Shown: positions 49,253 to 59,077, numbered from the stretch's first letter. The stretch is DNA of 64,000 bases from Microvirga flavescens (GCF_003290125.1 NZ_QMKH01000002.1:124001-188000); one strand, 5' to 3'. The notes: generated from the sequence alone by a model not told the origin. Translations and numbers: made by a program.

Positions 49253-50935
49253 ATGGCCAATGTCCAATTCCATGCGAGCATGTCGGGCTATCGCGTCCGC
49301 GACCTGTTCTCCCCGGCCACCAGCGCAATCGTCTTCGACGGAACCAGCGCCGCCACCCTGACGACGCTGGTCGACAGGATCAGCGTCACAGCCGTCTATT
49401 TCGGTACCGGACTGACTCCCGCCAGCGGCGGCGCTGTCTCCGGCCTCACCTTCTCCGCAGGCGCAAGCCCCTGGCTGTCCTACGGCAACGCACTCGATGG
49501 CGTTACGCGGTTCTCATACGGCGGCAGCCTTTCAGTGTTCCAGCAGGCAGGCGCGGACGCTGCCGCCGTCGCGATGGCCGGAGACGATGCGCTCACCGGC
49601 TCGTCCAAAGGCGACTATCTCGACGCCTATGCCGGAAACGACACCCTCGACGGCGGCCAGGGCGAGGACACGATGGCCGGAGGCACGGGGGACGATCTCT
49701 ACTTTGTCGACGATACCAACGACCGCGTGGTCGAGGCCGCAGGTGCGGGCCGCGACATCGTGATCGCCAGCGTCAGCTTCGCGCTCGCGAAAGGCTCGGA
49801 GGTGGAACGGCTGGAGGCAGCGGCAGGCCGCAAGGCCCTTGCCCTCACGGGCAACGAATTCGCCAACGAGATCCTCGGCAACGACGGCAACAACATCCTC
49901 GACGGCGGTCGCGGAGCCGACACGCTGACGGGCGGGCTCGGCAACGACGCCTACATCATCGACAACGCCCTGGACGTCATCGTCGAAACGCCCGGCCAGG
50001 GCTTTGACACCGCGCTTTCGAGCGTGAGCTACGTGCTCAGCGACGCCAGCCATGTGGAAGCCATCGCAGCGCGCGGAACGGCATCGATTGCGCTCACCGG
50101 CAATAGTCTCTCGAACAAGATCACCGGCAACACCGGCCACAATGTGCTGAAGGGCCTTGCGGGCAACGACACCATCTATGGCGATGGCGGCAACGACAGA
50201 CTTTATGGCGGCATCGGCAGCGACAAGCTCTATGGCGGCATGGGCAGCGACAAGCTTTATGGAGAGGACGGCAACGACGCGCTTTACGGCGATGTCGGGA
50301 ACGACTTCCTCTCCGGGGGCGCGGGCAAGGACAGGCTCTTCGGCGGAACGGGCGATGACCGCCTTTACGGCGGCGACGGCAACGACGTTCTCTACGGCGA
50401 TATCGGGGACGACCGCCTCTATGGCGGCGCTGGAAACGACCTTCTCTACGGCGGCCCCGGCAACAACACCCTCTCTGGAGGCGATGGGCGCGATACGATT
50501 TACGGCAGCTACAACGAAGACCTGATTTCGGGCGGAAGCGGCAACGACAGGCTCTTCGGCGACAGCGGAAACGACACGATTTCCGGCGGCCTCGGCAACG
50601 ATTTGCTCTCAGGTGGAGAAGGCTACGACACCTTCATCTTCGACACGAGGCCCGACTCCCGGACGAACGTCGACCGGATTTCCGACTTCAACCCGTGGAC
50701 GGATCGCATCAGCCTCAAGGCGAAGGTCTTCGCCAATATCGGCTACGGCGCCCTGAGCAGCGATGCCTTCTGGATCGGCGCCAAGGCTCACGACGCCTCG
50801 GACCGGATCATCTACGACAAGCCGAGCGGCATCCTCTATTACGATCCCGATGGAACGGGAGCGAAGGCACAGGTCAAGTTCGCTATCGTCGAGCCTGGGA
50901 CGGACCTCACCGACGCGGCGTTCTGGCTTTTCTGA
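49253..50935 (+). CDS. RTX calcium-binding protein, probable type I secretion substrate
   Basis: A 560-residue acidic, Cys-free protein. Residues 1-115 have no recognised domain and no signal peptide. Glycine/Asp-rich nonapeptides (GGxGxDxLx) appear at about 118-145, 200-245 and densely at 300-460 (for example [18 protein letters not shown]), building Ca-binding beta rolls. The last 90 residues ([20 protein letters not shown]..., ending TDAAFWLF) resemble the serralysin-type C-terminal secretion region. The ATG at 49253 starts [10 protein letters not shown]; earlier in-frame codons lack support. No hlyB/hlyD/tolC genes lie nearby. Function unknown. Confidence 0.85.
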   Translation: MANVQFHASMSGYRVRDLFSPATSAIVFDGTSAATLTTLVDRISVTAVYFGTGLTPASGGAVSGLTFSAGASPWLSYGNALDGVTRFSYGGSLSVFQQAGADAAAVAMAGDDALTGSSKGDYLDAYAGNDTLDGGQGEDTMAGGTGDDLYFVDDTNDRVVEAAGAGRDIVIASVSFALAKGSEVERLEAAAGRKALALTGNEFANEILGNDGNNILDGGRGADTLTGGLGNDAYIIDNALDVIVETPGQGFDTALSSVSYVLSDASHVEAIAARGTASIALTGNSLSNKITGNTGHNVLKGLAGNDTIYGDGGNDRLYGGIGSDKLYGGMGSDKLYGEDGNDALYGDVGNDFLSGGAGKDRLFGGTGDDRLYGGDGNDVLYGDIGDDRLYGGAGNDLLYGGPGNNTLSGGDGRDTIYGSYNEDLISGGSGNDRLFGDSGNDTISGGLGNDLLSGGEGYDTFIFDTRPDSRTNVDRISDFNPWTDRISLKAKVFANIGYGALSSDAFWIGAKAHDASDRIIYDKPSGILYYDPDGTGAKAQVKFAIVEPGTDLTDAAFWLF

Positions 50936-51006
50936 CGCTGGGACGAATCCCCCTTCGCCGCCGAACGTGCTAACAGAGCCTCGAAGGCGGAGGACGAGGC
51001 AAGCGC

Positions 51007-51771
51007 ATGAAGGTCGATCTCAATTCGGATCTGGGCGAGGGATTCGGGCCGTGGCGAATGGGCGATGACAATGCCATGCTCGATATCGTCACCACCGCGA
51101 ATGTCGCCTGCGGCTTTCACGCGGGCGACCCGGTCATCATGCACGCCACGGCAGCGCAGGCCAAAGCCCGGAATGTCGCCATCGGCGCGCATCCAGGCTT
51201 CAACGATCTCTGGGGTTTCGGAAGGCGGGCGATCAAGGGCGACAGCGCCGCCGACATCGAGAAGATGGTCGCCTATCAGATCGGCGCTTTTCAGGCGATG
51301 GCGACGCTCGCGGGCCATAAGGTCACCCACGTCAAGAGCCACGGCGCATTGGCCAACATGGCGGCGGAGGACGATGATCTCGCGCTCGCCATCGGTCGCG
51401 CCATCAAGGCCATCGACAAAGACCTGATCTATCTCGTCATGCCCGGCATGGCGACGGAGCGCGCCGCGCGCAAGCTCGGCCTGCCCTTCGCGCTCGAGGT
51501 CTATGCCGACCGCACCTATGATGACACATTCAATCTCACCAGCCGCAGCGTTCCGGGTTCCGTCATTCACGATCCGGAAGAAGCCGCGGCCCATGTGCTG
51601 CGCATGATCGAGGATCGCGCGATCCGCTCGGTGAAAGGCAAGCGTCTCGATTGCACCGTTGAATCGATCTGCGTTCACGGCGACACGCCGAGCGCGGTCG
51701 CGATGGCGAAAGTCATTCGCGAGAGGCTGGAGGCGGCGGGCGTCACCATCGCGGCTTTTGCCAACAAGTGA
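51007..51771 (+). CDS. pxpA: 5-oxoprolinase subunit A
   Basis: LamB/YcsF-family protein of 254 residues; with PxpB and PxpC it opens 5-oxoproline to glutamate using ATP. Signature regions: MKVDLNSDLGEGFGPW, NVACGFHAGDP, GAHPGFNDLWGFGRR, HVKSHGALANM and ICVHGDTPSAV. GGAGG lies before the ATG. Its stop is 3 bp from the convergent pxpC stop, so the three subunits are not in one operon here. Confidence 0.93.
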   Translation: MKVDLNSDLGEGFGPWRMGDDNAMLDIVTTANVACGFHAGDPVIMHATAAQAKARNVAIGAHPGFNDLWGFGRRAIKGDSAADIEKMVAYQIGAFQAMATLAGHKVTHVKSHGALANMAAEDDDLALAIGRAIKAIDKDLIYLVMPGMATERAARKLGLPFALEVYADRTYDDTFNLTSRSVPGSVIHDPEEAAAHVLRMIEDRAIRSVKGKRLDCTVESICVHGDTPSAVAMAKVIRERLEAAGVTIAAFANK

Positions 51772-51774
51772 GCT

Positions 51775-52797
51775 TTAGAGCGTCGGCTTTTCCGGCGTGG
51801 CGCTGACGACCCCGCCGATCAGGTTTGTGGAAAGAAGATGCTCAGTCGTCAGCGAAAAACGGACTGGCACGAGACGCGCGGCCAATGTCTCAATCCAGTC
51901 ATGCACGGCCTTGGCGGCGGCTATCGCCTCCTCCCGCTCGACCGGCGTGAAGCGCACCTTCGTTCCCGGACGCATCTGCGCGAAGCGGTTGAGATCGGCG
52001 CTGATGACGGTGGCGATTTTTGGATAGCCGCCGGCCGTCTGCCGGTCCCGCATCAGCACGATCGGCAAGCCGCTGCCGGGAACCTGGATGTGCCCTGCGA
52101 CAATGCCGTCGGAGACGATGTTGAATCCCCGCGCATGCTCGATCTGAGGCCCCGATAATTGAAGGCCCATGCGGTCGGCTTGCGGGCTGATGGTGTATTC
52201 CTCTTCCAGGAACGTCCGCAAACCCGTATCCGAAAAGTAGTCGTCCTGCGGACCCAGCATCACGCGGATCGGGCCCTCGACCTCGGAGAGCGGTTGAGGA
52301 TCGTGAAAGAGGTCGGCGCTGTTGTCGGGCGCGCAGGCTAGCCTGTCACCCGCCTTCAACGGCTCACCGTTCAACCCGCCGAGCCGCGAGCGCAGATGCA
52401 GCGACAGGCTCCCCAGTTGAGGCGCAACCGCAAAGCCGCCGCCGACGGCAAGGTAGGTGAAGGTGCCCGTGCGCGTCGGGCTGACCTGCGCCGTTTCACC
52501 CTCCCGCAAAAGAGCCGCCGTCTGCGGGGCAACGGTGTGTCCCTCGATACTCAGCGTCGCTCCGGCCCCGGCGACGGCAAGGCGCAGATCCCCACCCTCG
52601 CAGGTGAATGCGCCGCCGAGATTCATGAATTCGATGGCCGCCATGTCCGTCGCGTTGCCGACCAGCGCATTGGCGAGCGCCAATGCGCGCATGTCCATCG
52701 CGCCCGAAGGCGACACGCCGAAGCGTTGATAGCCGAAGCGCCCGCGATCCTGCAGCGTCGTCATCGGCCCACATGATTTCACGATGAGATCGGTCAT
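51775..52797 (-). CDS. pxpC: 5-oxoprolinase subunit C
   Basis: Biotin-dependent carboxyltransferase-like family (KipA-type), 340 residues. MTDLIVKSCGPMTTLQDRGR and YQRFGVSPSGAMD are at the N-terminus, IRVMLGPQDDYF in the middle, and MRDRQTAGGYPKIATVISAD near the end. The ATG at 52797 overlaps the pxpB stop as ATGA. Confidence 0.93.
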   Translation of the reverse strand: MTDLIVKSCGPMTTLQDRGRFGYQRFGVSPSGAMDMRALALANALVGNATDMAAIEFMNLGGAFTCEGGDLRLAVAGAGATLSIEGHTVAPQTAALLREGETAQVSPTRTGTFTYLAVGGGFAVAPQLGSLSLHLRSRLGGLNGEPLKAGDRLACAPDNSADLFHDPQPLSEVEGPIRVMLGPQDDYFSDTGLRTFLEEEYTISPQADRMGLQLSGPQIEHARGFNIVSDGIVAGHIQVPGSGLPIVLMRDRQTAGGYPKIATVISADLNRFAQMRPGTKVRFTPVEREEAIAAAKAVHDWIETLAARLVPVRFSLTTEHLLSTNLIGGVVSATPEKPTL

Positions 52798-53513
52798 GGC
52801 GTCACGATCTCCGCCACCGGCTCGCCCGCGCTGGCAGCGCGTTCCAGCGCATCCCACCGCGACGGGTCGATAGGTTCGAAAACGATCTCGTCTCCCGCCT
52901 CGAGAAGGAAAACGGGATCGCGCTTCGGATCGTAACTGCGCACCGGCGTCCGCCCGAGAAGATGCCAGCCGCTCGGTCCTTCGACGGAACCGATGGCGGC
53001 TTGCGCGCCGCCGATAGCGATGGAGCCGCTTGGAATCCTCGGGCGCGGCTGCGTGCGCCGTGGCGTCGCCAGCGCCGGATCGAGCCCGCCGAGATAGGCG
53101 AAGCCCGGCAGAAAGCCGATCATGTAGATGCGATAGACGGCACCGGCATGCCGTTCGATAACCTGGGCCGGCGACAATCCGTGACGCTCCGCGAACTCTT
53201 CCAGATCCACTCCGAATTCGCCGCCGTAAACGACCGGCACCTTCCAGCGCCGACCAGCCGTGGTGGACGGCGTCAAAGCCAGCGCCTTCTCCGTCAAAAG
53301 CCGCGTGAGCGCGCCATAATCGGTGACGACCGGATCGAAATGCACCATCAGCGAGCGATAGGTCGGCACCGTCTCGACAACGCCGATGGGGGGATGCTCG
53401 CGCAAAGCCTCATCGAGGGCGAGCACCCGCGCGTTGAGAGCGGGATCGATGACATCCCCGAACTCGACGGACACGGCGCTGTCGCCACAGGTCAGGATCC
53501 TCGGTAGCTGCAA
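52794..53513 (-). CDS. pxpB: 5-oxoprolinase subunit B
   Basis: KipI-type subunit. ILTCGDSAVSVEFGD begins the conserved part; YMIGFLPGFAYLGGLDPAL, TPRRTQPRPRIPSGSIAIGG and GPSGWHLLGRTP are family signatures. The start is uncertain: a TTG at 53513 gives 239 residues, normal for the family, while a GTG at 53648 would add 45 basic residues without similarity and overlap the plus-strand gene region. TTG is preferred. It is followed by pxpC with a 4-bp overlap. Confidence 0.9.
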   Translation of the reverse strand: MQLPRILTCGDSAVSVEFGDVIDPALNARVLALDEALREHPPIGVVETVPTYRSLMVHFDPVVTDYGALTRLLTEKALALTPSTTAGRRWKVPVVYGGEFGVDLEEFAERHGLSPAQVIERHAGAVYRIYMIGFLPGFAYLGGLDPALATPRRTQPRPRIPSGSIAIGGAQAAIGSVEGPSGWHLLGRTPVRSYDPKRDPVFLLEAGDEIVFEPIDPSRWDALERAASAGEPVAEIVTP

Positions 53514-53690
53514 AGGACGCTCGCGGTTGTTCTTCAAGGCGGCTCGGTTTGGCCGTGATGGAGAGCGCTTCTTAAGGCTCTCCTTCGCCAGATCCAAGAC
53601 CGGAACACGAAAAGATGCACCGCATGGCGCCTCATGCAAGCTTCGCACCGGTTCCAGCGCCTATGCGTGTGGCGCAAGGATCCGAAAGTC

Positions 53691-54116
53691 ATGTTCTCGC
53701 GTTACCTGATGAGAGCGCTCGCTCTCGCCGTTGGGCTTTACTGCATCGCCCTGATCTTCCAGAGCGCCCTTGTTCTGCATTTCGATACCAGTCCGAACCT
53801 TGGCTCCCATATCGAGCAGTTGGGGCTAGGCCTTCTGGCCGGTGCGATCTTCGCGGTTTCTTGCCCGTGGCTCACCGCGCGCAGGCCGGCTTTGACGACG
53901 CTCATCGCCGCCAGTGTCTTTGCCGGCCTTCAGGCTCTGCTCCTTCAGGATGACGCCAGCTTGTCTAAACTGGCCGAGGGCTGGCTCGGCTTCCTTGCTG
54001 GCCTCAGGATGATCTCCGCCGTTCTCAAAAGCTGGTCGGCTCTGTATGAAAGGCATCTGGAAAGTTATGGTGGCGAGGCGCACGGCGTCCGTCACCGGAG
54101 CGACAGGAGGCCAAAT
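53691..54116 (+). CDS. VanZ-like membrane segment, open in frame into tam (no own stop)
   Basis: About 142 codons from the ATG at 53691 encode three to four hydrophobic stretches ([57 protein letters not shown]) and [17 protein letters not shown]. The [10 protein letters not shown] and SLxKLxxxWLG spacing recalls VanZ-like proteins. After about residue 115 a polar tail runs without a stop into the tam start. Either the membrane domain is translated as a fusion with the methyltransferase, or its own stop was lost. Confidence 0.5.
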
Positions 54117-54890
54117 ATGCGGGACTGGAACGCGGGCCAATACCTGAAGTTCGAAGACGAGCGGACGCGCCCTGCGATCGATCTTCTGGCGCGGGTGCCG
54201 CTCACCGATCCGAAGCGTTGCATCGATCTCGGCTGCGGGCCCGGCAACAGCACGGAGCTTCTGGCGCGGCGCTATCCGAACGCTGAAATCATCGGCCTCG
54301 ATTCCTCCGATGCCATGCTGGAGAAGGCCCGCCAACGCCTTCCTCATCTCGCTTTCGAAAAAGGCGACATCTCGGCCTGGGCGCCATCCGCCCCATTCGA
54401 CCTGATCTTCGCCAACGCCGCCCTGCAATGGGTTCCCGAACACGCCGCGCTGCTGCCGCGCCTGGTGGCGGCCCTCAATCCCGGCGGGTGTCTCGCTGTT
54501 CAGGTGCCCGATAACTTCAATGAACCCTCTCATGTCCTGATGCGGGACGTGGCTGCGCGGGGGCCCTGGGCGCAGCGCCTCGGCGGTGCGGTGACAGCGC
54601 GCGAGAAGATCGGATCGTTCGGCGATTATTATGCGCGCCTCAAGGGCGCGGGCTGTTCGGTGGGCCTGTGGCGAACGACCTATGTCCATTGTCTCGACGA
54701 TGCGGACGCCATTGTCGAATGGGTCAAGGGCACCGGCCTACGCCCCTTTCTCGACCCGCTCGACGAGGCGGAACAGGCCACTTTTCTCGCACTCTATCGC
54801 TCGGAGATCGCGCACGCCTATCCGACGCAATTCGATGGAAAAGTGCTCCTGCCGTTTCCTCGGCTGTTTCTGGTTGCGCGCCGGAGCTGA
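54117..54890 (+). CDS. tam: Trans-aconitate 2-methyltransferase
   Basis: AdoMet enzyme that methylates trans-aconitate, a toxic by-product of aconitase. The ATG at 54117 has a perfect AGGAGG six bases upstream and gives 257 residues, as usual for Tam, starting [19 protein letters not shown]. The AdoMet motif is [15 protein letters not shown] (about 34-48), then [15 protein letters not shown] and [12 protein letters not shown]. The frame upstream is open into a membrane segment. Confidence 0.92.
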   Translation: MRDWNAGQYLKFEDERTRPAIDLLARVPLTDPKRCIDLGCGPGNSTELLARRYPNAEIIGLDSSDAMLEKARQRLPHLAFEKGDISAWAPSAPFDLIFANAALQWVPEHAALLPRLVAALNPGGCLAVQVPDNFNEPSHVLMRDVAARGPWAQRLGGAVTAREKIGSFGDYYARLKGAGCSVGLWRTTYVHCLDDADAIVEWVKGTGLRPFLDPLDEAEQATFLALYRSEIAHAYPTQFDGKVLLPFPRLFLVARRS

Positions 54891-54927
54891 TAGGTATCCC
54901 TCTCGATAACAGGAGAGGGGGTTTCCC

Positions 54928-56337
54928 GTGACGTCACCCGACACAACTTTCTGGTCCGCCGCGCAAATAGTCGCGGCGATCAGGCAACACGAAGTCTCTC
55001 CTGTCGAGGTCGTGCGGGAGGCCCTTCAGCGGGCCGAGGCCATCAACCCTCGCCTGAACGCCTTCAGCGATATCTACGGCGATGAGGCGCTTGCGGCGGC
55101 AAGGAATGCGGAAGCGAGCCTTGCCTCGGGCAGCACGGTCGGACCACTCCACGGTGTGCCTGTCGCCATCAAGGACATGACGCCCGTCGCCGGCAAACGC
55201 ACCACCTATGGCTCCCGCATCTACGAGGATCATGTGACGCCGCATGATGCGCCCATCGTCGCGAGATTGCGAAAGGCGGGAGCCATTGTCATCGGTAAGA
55301 CCACGACTCCCGAATTCGCGAATTCCGGCTACACGCGCAGCCCGCTTTTTGGCCACACGCGCAATCCGTGGGACGATGCGCGCACCTCCGGCGGCAGCTC
55401 CGGCGGTTCGGCCGTGGCGGTCGCGACCGGCTGCGTCGCGCTTGCCGAGGGCACGGACATGGGCGGCTCGGTGCGCATCCCCGCTTCCCATTGCGGCATC
55501 GTCGGCCTCAAGCCCAGCCTCGGGCGCATTCCGTTCACGTTGCTTCCGAGCCAGTTCGAGAACATCGCGCATTTTGGAACGCTGGCGCGCTCCTGCGCGG
55601 ATGCCGCCCTGTTCCTGTCCTGCGTGCAGGGTCCGGACGATGCGGACATCTCATCCCTGCCTGGCCTCGCACCGGCGCTGGACCGTCTCGACATCGATCC
55701 CCGTTCGCTGCGCCTCGCGCTCTCGCCCGACCTCGGCCATTACGCGCTTCACCCCGACGTGGCGCGAAACCTCTACGACATGGCCGACAGGCTTCGCGCC
55801 AGCGGTGCGATTGTCGAAGAGGTCGATCTTCCCTGGACGAAAGCCATCGGCGATGCGTGGGACGATTACTGGGCCGTCTACATGGCGACCTTTTACGGCG
55901 AGCATCTCGATGCCCATCGCGACATCATGGACCCGGCGGTCGTCGCCTATATCGAGCAGGGCTTCGCGATCAGCGCCGTGCAATACAAAAGCATCGAAAT
56001 CGTCAGGACTGAGGCCTGGAACGCCCTGAGTTCCATCCTGTCGAAATATGATGCGCTCCTCTGCCCGACGATGTCGGGCCCCGCACCGGATCTTGAATCG
56101 AGCGGAGCCGATTTCGCTTTCGAGGATTCGGAGGGGCGCTATCACGGCCTGAGCATGACCTGCCCCTTCAACTTCGTTGGCCAATGCCCTGCCCTTTCGG
56201 TGCCGAGCGGCTTCACGCAGGAGGGCTTGCCGACCGGCCTCCAGATCATCGGGCGCCGTTATGACGACGCGGGCGTTCTCAAGATCGGCCATCTCATCGA
56301 AACCCTGCGCGGGGCCTTTCCGCATCCGGCCACCTGA
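54928..56337 (+). CDS. Amidase (amidase signature family)
   Basis: A 469-residue Ser-Ser-Lys hydrolase. Start GTG at 54928 follows GGAGAGGGGG. Catalytic elements: Lys in VAIKDMTPVAGKRTTYGSR (about 84), cis-Ser region ARTSGGSSGGSAVAVATG (about 150-167), and the acyl Ser in TDMGGSVRIPASHCGIVGLK (about 175-194). Related to GatA but with no gatB/gatC nearby, so a catabolic amidase is more likely. Substrate unknown. tam lies 37 bp upstream. Confidence 0.9.
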   Translation: MTSPDTTFWSAAQIVAAIRQHEVSPVEVVREALQRAEAINPRLNAFSDIYGDEALAAARNAEASLASGSTVGPLHGVPVAIKDMTPVAGKRTTYGSRIYEDHVTPHDAPIVARLRKAGAIVIGKTTTPEFANSGYTRSPLFGHTRNPWDDARTSGGSSGGSAVAVATGCVALAEGTDMGGSVRIPASHCGIVGLKPSLGRIPFTLLPSQFENIAHFGTLARSCADAALFLSCVQGPDDADISSLPGLAPALDRLDIDPRSLRLALSPDLGHYALHPDVARNLYDMADRLRASGAIVEEVDLPWTKAIGDAWDDYWAVYMATFYGEHLDAHRDIMDPAVVAYIEQGFAISAVQYKSIEIVRTEAWNALSSILSKYDALLCPTMSGPAPDLESSGADFAFEDSEGRYHGLSMTCPFNFVGQCPALSVPSGFTQEGLPTGLQIIGRRYDDAGVLKIGHLIETLRGAFPHPAT

Positions 56338-56396
56338 ATTCATTCTCAAATCTGCTTGAACGGGCGGAAAGATATCTATCTACTGTTCAAGGACCC

Positions 56397-56957
56397 ATGC
56401 GGAGAATGGCGATGGTTGGCGGGAGCGTCATGAGCAGTGCGGGCAGGAGTGCGCGTTTCTGGCTTCTTGGAGCTGGGCTTCTCGCCATCCTCCTCGGAGG
56501 CATCGGCCTTTACATGACCCTCGGCATCACCATCGCGAGCGTCATGTGGTACGGCGCGCTGATGCTCGCCGCGGGGCTCGTCCAGATCGTCGAACCGCTG
56601 ATGCATGAGGTCGAGACGAAGCGCTCTCGCTGGGCGGCCATCCTGATCGGGCTGGTCTATACCATCGGCGGCCTGTGGGCGCTCTTCAACCCGCTCAGCG
56701 CGTCCCTCGTTCTCACGCTGATACTTGGCATCGCCCTTGTCGCTTCAGGCATTCTGAAGGCGATCTGGGCCTTCGTGGATCAATCCCGCCAGTCGAACGC
56801 GGCGCTCGTTCTCGCGGCGGTTCTCTCCCTGATCCTCGGCGGCCTGCTCATCGCGCAATGGCCTTTCTCTGGCCTGTGGGCTATCGGCCTTCTGATCTCC
56901 TGCGATCTCGTCGCGCACGGCCTTGCCCTCACCTGGAAGGCCCTGACGATCCGTTGA
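56397..56957 (+). CDS. HdeD-family membrane protein (DUF308)
   Basis: A 186-residue protein with six hydrophobic segments and little else, matching HdeD-type proteins linked to acid resistance in enterics. GGGLxALFNPLSA-like loop (GGLWALFNPLSASLVLTLIL) and GILKAIWAF are typical. Starts at 56397, 56406 or 56412 and 56430 are all possible; SD-like GGAGAATGGCG precedes 56412. Its stop is 8 bp from the convergent histidine-kinase stop. Confidence 0.8.
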   Translation: MRRMAMVGGSVMSSAGRSARFWLLGAGLLAILLGGIGLYMTLGITIASVMWYGALMLAAGLVQIVEPLMHEVETKRSRWAAILIGLVYTIGGLWALFNPLSASLVLTLILGIALVASGILKAIWAFVDQSRQSNAALVLAAVLSLILGGLLIAQWPFSGLWAIGLLISCDLVAHGLALTWKALTIR

Positions 56958-56965
56958 GCGAAGAG

Positions 56966-57733
56966 CTACTCGATTGGCAAGGTCGCATTGATATGCGTGC
57001 CGCTCTCCCCTGACCCAATCTCAAATACGCCGCCGGCGTGACGCACGCGCTCCTGCATGCCGGGAATGCCAACCCCGAGCGCTATCTTGCCTGTGTCATC
57101 TTTCGCAAGGCCTCGTCCATTATCGGAGATGTGAAGATGCACGGCATGCTCCCGTACGGCCAGGGACAGAGAGACAGCGGTCGCATGCGCATGACGATAA
57201 ACGTTCATGAAGGCCTCTTGAACGATCCGGAATATGGCGATCCGAAGCTCACCGGGCACACGGTCGAAATCGCCCTTGAAATCGAGAGAGACTGTAATGT
57301 CCGTCCGCCTCTTGAAGCCGTTGGTGAAGTCGCGGATGGCGCCGTCAAGATCGAGCCGTTCGATATGCGGTGGATGAAGCAGATAACTGAAAGCGCGGAT
57401 CTCTCGCGCCGCGGCATCAATCGAGTGGGAAACCTCAGTCAGAAGATGGTTCAGGTCCGGCGTCACATCGATCAAGGATCGCAGTTGCGCGAAACTGAGG
57501 CTGACGGAGGCAAGATGCTGCAACGTCGAGTCATGAAGCTCAAGGGATATGCGGCGCCGCTCCTCGCTGACAGCATCCATGACACACCTGCGAATGGCGT
57601 TCTCGGCATGCCCCGGAGCGGGAGGAGAAACAGTCCTGGCGGGAACAAATTCGGAAGGCGCAAGGATCGCTTCGGCGTTCAAGACGGTCTTGAGACGGCG
57701 AGCTCTTTCCTGCGGAATGGCGGCTTCAGTCAT
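56966..57733 (-). CDS. Soluble NarL-type sensor histidine kinase
   Basis: A 255-residue kinase without membrane spans. Residues 1-50 are a short unassigned lead. The HisKA_3 dimerisation domain has EERRRISLELHDSTLQHLA (about 57-75) with the phosphorylated His. The HATPase_c domain has IVQEAFMNVYRHA (N box), ISDNGRGL and GIPGMQERVRHAGG. It lacks a PAS, GAF or periplasmic sensor, so the signal is cytoplasmic or comes through a partner. The LuxR-type regulator gene lies 134 bp upstream on the same strand. Confidence 0.88.
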   Translation of the reverse strand: MTEAAIPQERARRLKTVLNAEAILAPSEFVPARTVSPPAPGHAENAIRRCVMDAVSEERRRISLELHDSTLQHLASVSLSFAQLRSLIDVTPDLNHLLTEVSHSIDAAAREIRAFSYLLHPPHIERLDLDGAIRDFTNGFKRRTDITVSLDFKGDFDRVPGELRIAIFRIVQEAFMNVYRHAHATAVSLSLAVREHAVHLHISDNGRGLAKDDTGKIALGVGIPGMQERVRHAGGVFEIGSGESGTHINATLPIE

Positions 57734-57867
57734 AGCGCACGCCCTCGCTATTGCTTTAGCCCCACAAAAGATATTTTTGTTTTTGGCTTCGACAGCGCGC
57801 TGCCACGAAACAGACAGCCGCTCAAAGCATCGGATCGCCCAATGAGCGCGAACACGGTGTCATGACG

Positions 57868-58503
57868 TCACGCTGAGATCAAGTGGCTTCGGACGGCGTA
57901 GCGTACGAGTTCCGCCGTGGAGGATATACCGAGTTTCCGCATGGCCGCAGCCCGATGGCTTTCGATCGTCTTGACGCTGACATCGAGATGCAGCGCCGCC
58001 CTCTTGTTGCTCAGCCCATCCGCGATCAGGGTCACCACCTCCCGCTCCCGTGCGGTCAACAGGCCTTCGATATGCGGTGCGGACGGGAGATCCTTCAAGG
58101 AATCGAGCAAGGCTTCCGAGGCGCGCCACGTCAGATAAGGCCGATGATGCGAGAGAGCGTTGAGGGCGGCCAAGAGGTGCAGGTCCGCATCGGTCTTGAG
58201 AATGTAGCCCTTCGCGCCGGCCCGCAGCAGATCTCGAATGATCTGCTCGCTCTCATGCATCGTGAAGATGAGAACCTCGGTCCTGAGCGACTGGCGAATT
58301 CGCCGCGTGGCTTGCAGGCCATCGAGATCGGGAAGGGAGAAATCAAGAATGGCGATGTCGGGCCTGACCCGCAGCGCCTCCTCGACAGCTTCTTCGCCTG
58401 TCGCCGCCTCGGCAACGATCTCCCATCCCGGCTGCGACTCCAGAATGGCGCGCAAGCCGCGACGGACGACGAGATGGTCGTCGGCAATCAGAACGCGTTG
58501 CAT
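57868..58503 (-). CDS. LuxR/NarL-family response regulator
   Basis: Response regulator of 211 residues. The ATG at 58503 begins MQRVLIADDHLVVRRGL. The receiver (1-120) has acidic DD at 8-9, the phospho-acceptor Asp in AILDFSLPDLDG (about 53), Thr/Ser in FTMHES and Lys in GYILKTDAD. The C-terminal LuxR helix-turn-helix is LTAREREVVTLIADGLSNKR to KTIESHRAAAMRKLGIS. Likely partner of the kinase encoded next to it. Confidence 0.92.
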   Translation of the reverse strand: MQRVLIADDHLVVRRGLRAILESQPGWEIVAEAATGEEAVEEALRVRPDIAILDFSLPDLDGLQATRRIRQSLRTEVLIFTMHESEQIIRDLLRAGAKGYILKTDADLHLLAALNALSHHRPYLTWRASEALLDSLKDLPSAPHIEGLLTAREREVVTLIADGLSNKRAALHLDVSVKTIESHRAAAMRKLGISSTAELVRYAVRSHLISA

Positions 58504-58645
58504 GGCAACGGACCCCCGCCTCAATCAAGGATTGGCATCGCATCAACTCTAGCGGGTCCCTTCCTCTGCGACATTCGGGGAAACCCTGAGATCCGATATG
58601 GGGCAACTATCTAGGAAGGCAATCCGCCTCTCACTTGCCGCCTTC

Positions 58646-59077
58646 TCATTTGCGCTTGGAGAGCATGATGCTCGTCTCGGTGGAGGAAATTCCGGGGACC
58701 TCGCGCATGCGCCGGAGCACCTGATCGAACTCCTCCAGCGTCGCCACCTCGATCTCGGCCACGATGTCCCAGCGCCCGTTCGTCGTGTTGATGCGCGACA
58801 CTTCCGGAAAGCCTTGCAGGCGCTTGATGACTTTGTCCGCCCCCTGCCCTTCGACCTCGATCATGGTGACGGCGCGGATGGCGTTGGGCTGCGCTTCCGA
58901 ACCCAACGTGACCGTGAAACCCTGAATGATGCCGCTACGAACCATCCGCTCGATCCGGGCGCGCACGGTCGCCCGCGAGACCCTCAGCAGGTCGGCGAGG
59001 GTTGAAACGGGTTGCCGGGCATCCGCCCTCAAAAGGGCCAGCAGCTTTTGATCGAGCTCGTCCATCATTGTGTCCAT
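58646..59077 (-). CDS. Lrp/AsnC-family transcriptional regulator
   Basis: A 143-residue regulator: N-terminal winged helix (DELDQKLLALLRADARQPVS, LRVSRATVRARIERM), C-terminal RAM ligand domain with TTNGRWDIVAEIEVATLEEF. It is divergent from arginase and ornithine aminotransferase genes, and Lrp-type proteins control arginine catabolism in alphaproteobacteria (ArcR-like), so arginine or ornithine is its probable effector. An inverted repeat at 59103-59127 is a likely binding site. Confidence 0.92.
   Translation of the reverse strand: MDTMMDELDQKLLALLRADARQPVSTLADLLRVSRATVRARIERMVRSGIIQGFTVTLGSEAQPNAIRAVTMIEVEGQGADKVIKRLQGFPEVSRINTTNGRWDIVAEIEVATLEEFDQVLRRMREVPGISSTETSIMLSKRK

Noticed and set aside
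50161..50620. Tandem short DNA repeats considered as a CRISPR-like array
   Set aside because: They are coding repeats of the RTX nonapeptide; units are 27 bp, contiguous and without unique spacers.
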